Origin: Actinomycetes bacterium
GTDB taxonomy: Bacteria > Actinomycetota > Acidimicrobiia > Acidimicrobiales > RAAP-2
DNA length: 13,271 bases
Assembly (NCBI GenBank): GCA_021807965.1
Contig: JAKBCI010000019.1
Location: forward strand, 1-13,271
Reading direction: 5' to 3'
Each line of letters starts with the position of its first letter. The first letter of the stretch is position 1. Made by a program: the position numbers and the translations under genes. Positions 7,619 to 13,271 of this stretch are shown piece after piece. Below the pieces are notes generated by a model. It was not told where the DNA came from. It searched no databases and saw nothing but the letters and a program-made list of their open reading frames with translations.

Positions 7619-8625
7619 GGGGTGACGCCGCTTCGCGGCAGTCCGCTCGTCTCGTCGCGGCCCGTCGCCACGTTCCAGGCCTGCACGGCCTGGCCCGCCG
7701 CCCCTTTGATCAGGTTGTCGATCGAGCTCATCGCGACCAGCCACCCGGTTCGTTCGTCCACGCGCGCCGACACGAAGCACAGGTTGCTACCGACGGGATC
7801 CTTCAACGTCGGGGGCTCGTCAACCACAACGACGAACGGGTCGTTGGCGTAGGCGTCGCGCAAGAGGTCGAGGGGCTCGAAGTCCGCCGTGCCCGTGATT
7901 CGGGCGTACGCCGTAACGATCATGCCTCGACTAGCCGGTACGAGGTGGGGCGTGAAGATGAGTTCGCTGCTCAGTTCTTGCTGCATCTCCGGCGTATGGC
8001 GGTGCGAGACGGGGCCGTAAGCCTCGGCGTTGGACGACAGGCGAGCGAAATGGAGTCGATCATTGGGCGCCCGGCCGGCACCCGACGCCCCGCTCAGCGC
8101 ATTGACGACGATCCCCGTGTTCAACACCACCCCCGCGTCGACGAACGGCCCCAACGCCAGGGCCGTGGCGGTCGGATAGCAACCGGGCACGGCAATCAGC
8201 CGAGCGTCGACCAATTCCGCGCGGTGTCGCTCAACCAACCCGTAGACCGCGTGCTCCAAGAGCGCCGGCTGCTCGTGGGCGTGCCCGTACCAGCGTTCGT
8301 ACTGGTCAGGACTCTTCAGTCGAAAGTCCGCACCGAGGTCGACGACCGTGACGCCGCGATCTAGTAGACGGGGCACGAGGCGTTGGCTGCGTCCGTGGGG
8401 CAGGGCGACGAAGACGACGTCGAGGCGTTCAGTAAAGATCGCCTCAGTCGGTGCAAACACCATCGTGGGAGCCACCGCCGCGAGGGCCGGCACCACGCTC
8501 GCCACGGTGCGTCCGGCGCTTGACTCACCCGTGGCGATGATCACCTCGAGATCGTCGTGGCCAAGGCAGAGTCGCAACAGTTCGGATCCGGCGAACCCCG
8601 ACGCTCCAAGTAGGCCAACTCGCAT
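7615..8625 (-). CDS. argC: N-acetyl-gamma-glutamyl-phosphate reductase
   Basis: This 336-residue enzyme reduces acetylglutamyl phosphate to the semialdehyde using NADPH, the third step of arginine synthesis. The Rossmann motif is GLLGASGFAGSELLRL at 4-19. The catalytic cysteine is C149 in PGCYPTA. Also visible are SGASGAGR (178-185) and SHRHTPEM (207-214) with the active-site histidine region. Length is typical. It is the first gene of the arg operon: its ATG at 8625 faces the 65-bp divergent region with an ARG box and a -10 element. argJ and argD, its usual actinobacterial neighbours, are missing downstream, where argB follows by a 4-bp overlap. Confidence 0.97.
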   Translation of the reverse strand: MRVGLLGASGFAGSELLRLCLGHDDLEVIIATGESSAGRTVASVVPALAAVAPTMVFAPTEAIFTERLDVVFVALPHGRSQRLVPRLLDRGVTVVDLGADFRLKSPDQYERWYGHAHEQPALLEHAVYGLVERHRAELVDARLIAVPGCYPTATALALGPFVDAGVVLNTGIVVNALSGASGAGRAPNDRLHFARLSSNAEAYGPVSHRHTPEMQQELSSELIFTPHLVPASRGMIVTAYARITGTADFEPLDLLRDAYANDPFVVVVDEPPTLKDPVGSNLCFVSARVDERTGWLVAMSSIDNLIKGAAGQAVQAWNVATGRDETSGLPRSGVTP

Positions 8626-8631
8626 CGTGAC

Positions 8632-8637
8632 ATTTTA
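8632..8637 (-). promoter_or_regulatory. Predicted -10 element of the arg operon (leaderless)
   Basis: TAAAAT on the minus strand matches TATAAT at 5 of 6 positions and ends 6 nt before the A of the argC ATG. Transcription would then start at the ATG itself and give a leaderless mRNA, a common arrangement in actinobacteria. No Shine-Dalgarno precedes argC, which agrees. TTGCAT lies 19 bp upstream as a weak -35 and overlaps the ARG box. Confidence 0.55.
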
Positions 8638-8645
8638 TGCGCACT

Positions 8646-8663
8646 TGAGAGTAAAAATGCAAT
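8646..8663 (-). promoter_or_regulatory. Predicted ArgR operator (ARG box)
   Basis: The minus-strand sequence ATTGCATTTTTACTCTCA fits the general ARG-box consensus WNTGAATWWWWATTCANW at 13 of 16 defined positions; mismatches are at positions 5, 13 and 16. It is a striking AT-rich island in GC-rich surroundings. It begins 20 bp upstream of the argC ATG and lies just upstream of the -10, over the -35 and spacer region, where bound ArgR would block RNA polymerase. The cognate repressor is encoded three genes downstream. Confidence 0.6.
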
Positions 8664-8678
8664 TCTAGTCGCGGCTAC

Positions 8679-8684
8679 TACTCT
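8679..8684 (+). promoter_or_regulatory. Possible -10 element of the transporter gene
   Basis: TACTCT fits only the TAnnnT core of a -10 hexamer, but it ends exactly 6 nt before the GTG at 8691, the spacing expected of a leaderless start. No clear -35 is visible. The purine run GGGAAG touches the start codon and is too close to serve as a normal ribosome site. Confidence 0.3.
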
Positions 8685-8690
8685 GGGAAG

Positions 8691-9590
8691 GTGTCTCGTC
8701 GCGGTTGGCTCCTCTTCTCGCTCATGTCGATCATCTGGGGTATTCCATATCTCCTGATCAGGGTCGCTGTGCGACAGCTCGATCCCGGCGTCGTCGTGCT
8801 CGGGCGCACCGCGCCGGCCGCGCTGCTGCTGGTGCCGCTGGTCGTGACACGCGGACGCCTACGCGCCGTCGGACGTCACCTCGGGTGGATTGCGGTTTTT
8901 GCGTTCGTCGAGTTTGGCGTGCCCTGGTACCTCATGGCCACCGCCGAACAGCACATCACGAGCTCGCTCACCAGTTTGCTAATCTGTTCAGTCCCACTCA
9001 TGTCCGTCGTGGCCCAACGTCTGCGACGCAGCGACGAGCACATCACTCGGCGGCGACTCGTGGGACTCGGTCTCGGGTCCGTCGGCGTAGCCTTGCTCGT
9101 CGGTCTGGGTATCCGTGGGGGGTCGGTCCAGTGGATTGGTCTGATGCTCGTTATTGCGGTCGGCTACACCCTCGGTCCCATCATCCTCGCCACCAAGCTT
9201 GCTCACGTGCCCGGGCTCGCCGTCGTCGCCGGCGCCACCGGTCTCGTCGCGCTGGCCTGGGTGCCTTGGAGCGTCGCGCACTGGCCCCATCGAGTTGACC
9301 GAGAAACACTCGCCTCCATCGCCGTGCTGTCGGTGGTCTGCACGGCGGGCGCGTTCCTCGTGTTCTTCGAGCTGGTCAAGGAGGTTGGCTCGACACGAAG
9401 CGTCGTCGTCACGTACGTCAACACGGCCATCGCGGTGATGCTCGGCATCATTTTCTTGCGCGAGCCCCTGACCGTTGGCATCGCCGTCGGCTTTCCCCTC
9501 GTGCTGGTTGGCAGTGTCATCGCGACCGCCTCGACGACATCGTCAGCGGACGAATTCACCAGCGACGCGGACGAGATTCTCCACGGTTAG
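8691..9590 (+). CDS. EamA/DMT-superfamily transporter
   Basis: This 299-residue membrane protein has ten predicted helices in two repeats: about residues 6-25, 32-52, 63-83, 91-108, 121-140, 146-166, 174-196, 207-228, 236-256 and 262-280. The opening MSIIWGIPYLLIRVAV and the second-repeat TYVNTAIAVMLGIIFLREPLT are typical of EamA (DUF6) drug/metabolite transporters such as RhaT- or YdcZ-like exporters. Substrate is not readable. The short charged C-terminal tail (SADEFTSDADE) is on the cytoplasmic side. It is the only plus-strand gene here and separates pheST from argC. Its 3' end overlaps the thioesterase gene tail to tail by 48 bp. An amino-acid export role is possible from the shared divergent region with argC, but this is speculation. 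Confidence 0.9.
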   Translation: MSRRGWLLFSLMSIIWGIPYLLIRVAVRQLDPGVVVLGRTAPAALLLVPLVVTRGRLRAVGRHLGWIAVFAFVEFGVPWYLMATAEQHITSSLTSLLICSVPLMSVVAQRLRRSDEHITRRRLVGLGLGSVGVALLVGLGIRGGSVQWIGLMLVIAVGYTLGPIILATKLAHVPGLAVVAGATGLVALAWVPWSVAHWPHRVDRETLASIAVLSVVCTAGAFLVFFELVKEVGSTRSVVVTYVNTAIAVMLGIIFLREPLTVGIAVGFPLVLVGSVIATASTTSSADEFTSDADEILHG

Positions 9591-10268
9591 CCACCATCGG
9601 TTGGCGGCTTGCACCAACTCGACGTGGTCGCTCCCATTCACCGGACCGTGATAGATGATGGTCGCGGCGCGCACGGGACCCGTCACCTCGACCAGAGGCA
9701 TCCATAGCGCCGCGTTGTTGACGTGACCGACAACGTCGAGATCCGTTCGGCGCAGCGGCCAGGGTCGTCGTAGCGCGTCTCGCGGCGGCTCCCACATCGG
9801 TACCCGGCCCGTTACGCGACGCCGCGCTCCCTGACCGTACACGTCGAAGAAACTCGCGCCAACGCGCACCGGCCGACCCGAGGGACCCACGGGCACCCAG
9901 AGCGCCGCCGTCTCAATGGCTAGCGACCCATTGCAGACGACGTCCGTGCGACGTTCGGCCCACGCGGCGCCGGATCCGCTGCACCACGTGGTCAGCCCTA
10001 CCACGTCACCTAGTCGCGGCGCCACCCCATCAACGAGTCGCCACGACGTGCGGCGGGCAAGCCACGTCTCATCGGACGTCACGCCCGTGTCGTCCCAATC
10101 GTCCGTCGCCACGTCCTGGAGGTACCGGGCCAGGCCGTCGGGTCTAAGCAACCCGTCGGGACCACAATCACTGAGACGCACCCGTCTCGACGTGCTGAAG
10201 TGTCGCCCGAGTCCAAGGTCGGGCGCGAACTCGACGTCGTAACTCTCAAAGTTCGAACTCACGCTCAC
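9543..10268 (-). CDS. FatA/FatB-like acyl-ACP thioesterase
   Basis: This 241-residue double-hotdog protein has RRVRLSDCGPDGLLRPDGLARYLQ (given as RRVRLSDCGPDG at 28-39 and LARYLQDVATDDWDDTG at 46-62), the typical first hotdog of bacterial acyl-ACP thioesterases, and DLDVVGHVNN (176-185) in the second. Relatives release fatty acids from acyl carrier protein or related carriers. Compared with plant FatB (D-x-N-x-H), D178 and H182 are present but the Asn position is Val180, and I see no clear equivalent of the downstream catalytic Glu. It may use a different catalytic arrangement or substrate. The GTG at 10268 overlaps the pheT stop by 4 bp (GTGA), so it is coupled to pheST. The end overlaps the convergent transporter. 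Confidence 0.85.
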   Translation of the reverse strand: MSVSSNFESYDVEFAPDLGLGRHFSTSRRVRLSDCGPDGLLRPDGLARYLQDVATDDWDDTGVTSDETWLARRTSWRLVDGVAPRLGDVVGLTTWCSGSGAAWAERRTDVVCNGSLAIETAALWVPVGPSGRPVRVGASFFDVYGQGARRRVTGRVPMWEPPRDALRRPWPLRRTDLDVVGHVNNAALWMPLVEVTGPVRAATIIYHGPVNGSDHVELVQAANRWWLTVENLVRVAGEFVR

Positions 10269-12739
10269 GAGCGCAAAACGGCGCCCAGGGTGGCCGCGGC
10301 CTCGATGAGTTGAAGGCGAGCCGCCGTCAGTTCATCTTCACCGAGGGTGTGATCAGGCGAACTGAGTCGCACGGCGTAGGCCAGGCTGCGCGTGGCGGGC
10401 GCGAGTGAGCCACCGCGGTACGCGTCAAAGAGCGTGATCGACTCGACCAACGGCGACGCTTGCCACATGGCGTAGCGCAGATCGTCGGCGTGTACCGCGT
10501 CCGGTGTCGCGAACGCCAGGTCAACGGCCGCACTGGGAAAGCGGCTGGGAACGTGGGCGCGGCGCGGCTCGTCGTGCGACAGTCCACGACTGACCAGTTC
10601 GTCGAGGTCTACGTCCAGCACGCCGAGGCGACGAGTCGTCTGACCGCTCAACGCCTCAATCAAGTCGGGGTCAGCCTCGCCGACGATTCCGAGGCGCGCG
10701 CCGCTGCCGCGATCCACCAGAACCGCCGTTCGCGTGGGATGCCAGCCGTCACCGACGTCAGGTGTCGAGCGCACCACGACGTCACCCAAACCTAACCTCG
10801 TCGCAATCTTCGACCACAGTATGACCGCGCTGGCCGCGTCATCGTCGCGATGTCCAAGCACCACCGAGAGCCGCTCGTTCTCGCGGGGCAGTGCCAGACT
10901 GGCCCGACCACCCACCCCACCACGTGTCCGCCGCGGCTCCCTTGCGTCCGCGGGGTGCGTGAACACCACGCCCAGCTCGCCAAGTCGCACGTCAATGAAG
11001 CCGCGGTCGACGTTCTCTCCCCACGCCGCGACGAGGCCCGTCAGCATCGTCGGTCGCAGCACCGATTCATCGGTGGCCAACGGATTGGTGACCGTGACCG
11101 GAGACTGCCCCGCGTGCGTCAACGAGAACATTCGCGCGCTGACTAGGGTCGGCGTCCACGCTTCATCGACACCCGCTTCGACGAACACGCGGCGAAGGCG
11201 ACGTCGAAGGCGTTGGCGTTCGTTCAGGGCTCCCGGCTCGGGCCACGATGGGGTGCGCCGAGGTAGGCGACGATAACCGTGAAGCCGAGCGATCTCTTCA
11301 ATGACGTCGGCTCGCCCGGCGATCCCCGAGCGGATGTCGGGTCGTGACGACGGGGCAACAACCGTGAAATCGCCATCGCCACGCGAGGTGATGAAGCCGA
11401 TCGCCCGCAAGTGCGCCTCCACCTCGTCCAGTGGCAGCGACGCACCGAGGACCTTCTCCACGTCGTTCGGCCCCAAGGCAACGGTGGACGGCGCGGGCAC
11501 CTCGCCACGGACGTCCAGGGGGCTGTCGAGCCACTCCAACTCTGGGACGCTTTCACGCAGCACCGCGACGAAACGCGCGACGGCGAACAAGGCCAGTTCC
11601 GGATCAACGCCGCGCTCGAACCGAGCGGACGCTTCACTGCGCAGACCGTGACGCTTGGACGAGCGCGCAATGGACATCGGGTCAAAGTACGCCGCTTCGA
11701 GAATGACCTCTGTTGTTGCGAGACTGATCTCGCTCGAGGCGCCACCCATGATTCCCGCGAGACCCACTACCGCGTCGTTCCCGTCGGCGATAACGCAGTC
11801 GTCCCCGGAATCGCCGAGACCCCGACCGGGTTGCGCCAACTTGCGGGTGGCCCCGTCGAGCGTCACCAACAGCTCGTTGGCTCGAGCGCGCCTCACCCGA
11901 ATGACTCCTCCAGCGACCTTCGCGGCGTCGTAGGGGTGGGTTGGTTGCCCCAGCTCGAGCATCACCAAGTTCGACGCGTCGACCACGTTCGAAATCGATC
12001 GCATGCCAGCTCGCTCGAGACGTTTCGCCACCCAGGACGGGGAGGGCTCGACACGAACGTTGCGAAGTACCGAGACGGTCAGTCGTCCGCACAGATCGGG
12101 CGCGTCGACGAGCGCGGTCGCCACCATCGCCGTGGACACGCCGGGTGTCGGCGTCGCGATCTCGGGTACGCGAAGTTCGCGCCCGAAACGGGCGGCGAGG
12201 TCGCGTGCTACCCCCACAATTGACCACGCGTCGGGCCGGTTCCCCTCGATGGACAGGTCGAAGACCACGTCAGTCTCCATGCCCAGCGCGTCCAGCAGCC
12301 CCTCGCCGACTCGCGGCTCGATCAACTCGTCGAGCACCATCAGTCCCTCGTGGTCGTCGCTGAGCCCCAGCTCACGCGCCGAACACAGCATGCCGTTGCT
12401 CACGACACCGCGCATCGCCCGTCGAGCTATCGTGAAGCCACCGGGTAGCACGGCACCGACTGGCGCTAACGGGACGTGATCGCCCACGTGAAAGTTCCAC
12501 GCGCCACAGACGATCTCCAGCGAGCCGCCACCGGCATCGACGACGATACGGCGGATTCGATCGGCCCCCGGTATCGCGTGGATCTCGTCGACCCTCGCGA
12601 CCACGACGTCATCGAGCCCCTCGCCGACTCGCTCGATTCCCTCGACCACGAGGCCAAGATCGTCGAGCGCGTCTCGAATCTCCTCGACCGGCTCTGGGAG
12701 GTCGACGAACTCGCGCAACCAGGAGAGCGGCGTCTTCAC
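10265..12739 (-). CDS. pheT: Phenylalanyl-tRNA synthetase beta subunit
   Basis: This 824-residue subunit forms the alpha2-beta2 enzyme with PheS, binding tRNA and editing mischarged Tyr. Residues 1-40 (VKTPLSWLREFVDL) are the standard N-terminus. An EMAPII-like tRNA-binding OB fold spans about 45-150 (VVVARVDEIHAIPGADRI, VCGAWNFHVGDHVPLAPVGA, GMLCSARELGL). The B3/B4 editing region follows, then B5 with RADVIEEIARLHGYRRLP. A C-terminal anticodon-binding FDX-ACB domain begins near HVPSRFPSAAVDLAF. The GTG at 12739 overlaps the pheS stop by 4 bp and gives the canonical N-terminus. An in-frame start at 12973 would add 78 Arg-rich residues encoded within pheS and is rejected. Confidence 0.97.
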   Translation of the reverse strand: MKTPLSWLREFVDLPEPVEEIRDALDDLGLVVEGIERVGEGLDDVVVARVDEIHAIPGADRIRRIVVDAGGGSLEIVCGAWNFHVGDHVPLAPVGAVLPGGFTIARRAMRGVVSNGMLCSARELGLSDDHEGLMVLDELIEPRVGEGLLDALGMETDVVFDLSIEGNRPDAWSIVGVARDLAARFGRELRVPEIATPTPGVSTAMVATALVDAPDLCGRLTVSVLRNVRVEPSPSWVAKRLERAGMRSISNVVDASNLVMLELGQPTHPYDAAKVAGGVIRVRRARANELLVTLDGATRKLAQPGRGLGDSGDDCVIADGNDAVVGLAGIMGGASSEISLATTEVILEAAYFDPMSIARSSKRHGLRSEASARFERGVDPELALFAVARFVAVLRESVPELEWLDSPLDVRGEVPAPSTVALGPNDVEKVLGASLPLDEVEAHLRAIGFITSRGDGDFTVVAPSSRPDIRSGIAGRADVIEEIARLHGYRRLPRRTPSWPEPGALNERQRLRRRLRRVFVEAGVDEAWTPTLVSARMFSLTHAGQSPVTVTNPLATDESVLRPTMLTGLVAAWGENVDRGFIDVRLGELGVVFTHPADAREPRRTRGGVGGRASLALPRENERLSVVLGHRDDDAASAVILWSKIATRLGLGDVVVRSTPDVGDGWHPTRTAVLVDRGSGARLGIVGEADPDLIEALSGQTTRRLGVLDVDLDELVSRGLSHDEPRRAHVPSRFPSAAVDLAFATPDAVHADDLRYAMWQASPLVESITLFDAYRGGSLAPATRSLAYAVRLSSPDHTLGEDELTAARLQLIEAAATLGAVLRS

Positions 12740-13271
12740 GCGAACTGATCCAGGAATCGAACGTCGTTGTCGATGAGCGCCCGCATGTCGGACAAGCCGA
12801 CTTTCATCTGCGCGCAACGGTCGATGCCGAAGCCAAAGGCGAAACCACTCCATGCGTCGGCGTCGATACCCACGGAGTCGAATACGGCCGGATCGAGCAT
12901 TCCGCAACCCCCCAATTCGACCCAGCCAGTCTGCGAGCACGTGCGACAGCCGTCGCCACGACAGACCGTGCACGTGATCTCGAATTCCGCGGACGGCTCG
13001 GTAAACGGAAAGTACGAGGGACGCAGCCGCGAGTCGATATCGGAACCGAAGTACGACCGGGTGAAGGTCTCGATCGTCCCCGCCAGGTCGGCGAACGTGA
13101 TGCCGCGGTCGACGACCAGTCCTTCGATCTGGTGGAAGACCGCGAGGTGCCGCGCGTCAGGTGTATCGCGACGAAAGCATCGCCCCGGCGCGACGGCGTG
13201 GATCGGCAGCGTACCCTCGGCGACCGCCGCTTCCATCAAATGAACTTGCGTCGGTGACGTATGGGTGCGCA
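12736..13271 (-). CDS. pheS: Phenylalanyl-tRNA synthetase alpha subunit (5' part outside window)
   Basis: The last 177 residues of the class II catalytic subunit are present and the frame is open to the right edge. It enters at RTHTSPTQVHLM, the substrate-binding RTHTS motif, so the in-frame TTG at 13239 is internal. Motif 2 is CFRRDTPDARHLAVFHQIEGLVVD in two visible parts, FRRDTPDARH and FHQIEGLVVD. A zinc-binding-type insert CTVCRGDGCRTC is followed by GWVELGGCGMLDP. Motif 3 reads GFGIDRCAQMK, with Asp where E. coli PheS has Glu before the Arg. The C-terminus DVRFLDQFA is standard. pheT follows by a GTGA overlap. Confidence 0.97.
   Translation of the reverse strand, partial: RTHTSPTQVHLMEAAVAEGTLPIHAVAPGRCFRRDTPDARHLAVFHQIEGLVVDRGITFADLAGTIETFTRSYFGSDIDSRLRPSYFPFTEPSAEFEITCTVCRGDGCRTCSQTGWVELGGCGMLDPAVFDSVGIDADAWSGFAFGFGIDRCAQMKVGLSDMRALIDNDVRFLDQFA

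Noticed and set aside
7675..7693. Inverted repeat CCAGGCC-TGCAC-GGCCTGG near the end of argC as a terminator or attenuator
   Set aside because: Only a 7-bp stem, no T-tract on either strand, inside coding sequence, and at a length expected by chance in GC-rich DNA.
7619..7780. Longer argB starting at 7780, or a hidden argJ between argC and argB
   Set aside because: The extra N-terminal residues are an out-of-frame reading of argC. argC and argB overlap by 4 bp, so no other gene fits.
9543..9630. Bidirectional terminator between the convergent transporter and thioesterase
   Set aside because: The genes overlap and I found only a 3-bp-plus-mismatch stem around 9590-9605, with no T-tract.
10734..12223. 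Plus-strand open frames opposite pheT, and others opposite argH, argG and argC
   Set aside because: They have low-complexity antisense composition and no family motifs, and lie fully inside well-supported genes.
12740..12973. pheT start at 12973
   Set aside because: The extension is an alternative reading of pheS. VKTPLSWLREFVDL at 12739 is the canonical PheT N-terminus.
1..13271. Mobile element, CRISPR array, tRNA or horizontally acquired island
   Set aside because: No transposase, integrase, direct-repeat array or tRNA-like fold was seen, and the genes are mostly housekeeping. I did not compute composition statistics, so subtle transfer of single genes cannot be excluded.

Overview
The window looks like chromosomal DNA from a high-GC actinobacterium, most plausibly class Acidimicrobiia or a relative; the class-level call is inference. 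Support comes from GC-rich coding sequence with many GTG starts, the actinobacterial pattern of pheST next to an ArgR-containing arg cluster, a promoter placed for leaderless translation, and an actinobacterial-style RecB/RNase H/helicase fusion. The region is almost entirely coding. The only intergenic gaps are about 65 bp (8626-8690), 62 bp (2244-2305) and 25 bp (5427-5451). I see no tRNA, rRNA, CRISPR array, insertion sequence or phage gene.

Layout from the right end, on the minus strand: pheS (partial, running off the right edge), pheT, and a FatA/FatB-like acyl-ACP thioesterase, joined by 4-bp stop/start overlaps. One plus-strand gene follows, a ten-helix EamA/DMT-family transporter, whose 3' end overlaps the thioesterase tail to tail by 48 bp. 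A divergent 65-bp region then separates it from a minus-strand operon: argC-argB-argF-argR-argG-argH-ybaK-like. Sixty-two bases further on is a large nuclease/helicase gene that runs off the left edge exactly at its Walker A motif.

The arg operon encodes N-acetylglutamate kinase, acetylglutamyl-phosphate reductase, ornithine carbamoyltransferase, argininosuccinate synthase and lyase, plus the ArgR repressor. A good ARG-box match lies just upstream of argC next to a -10 element placed so that transcription would start at the A of the argC ATG. The argJ and argD genes usual in actinobacterial arg clusters are absent here, and there is no space for them. The ArgB is a short form resembling the E. 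coli arginine-insensitive kinase and lacks the N-terminal helix of arginine-inhibited enzymes. Together these suggest a linear pathway, or argJ located elsewhere.

The least ordinary gene is the one at the left end. It joins a PD-(D/E)XK nuclease carrying a Cas4/AddB/Dna2-type iron-sulfur cysteine pattern, a DEDD RNase H-like exonuclease domain, and the start of a P-loop helicase. This Dna2-like set of activities in one polypeptide belongs to the poorly characterised TM0106 family. A perfect 12-bp inverted repeat sits inside its coding sequence between the two nuclease domains.
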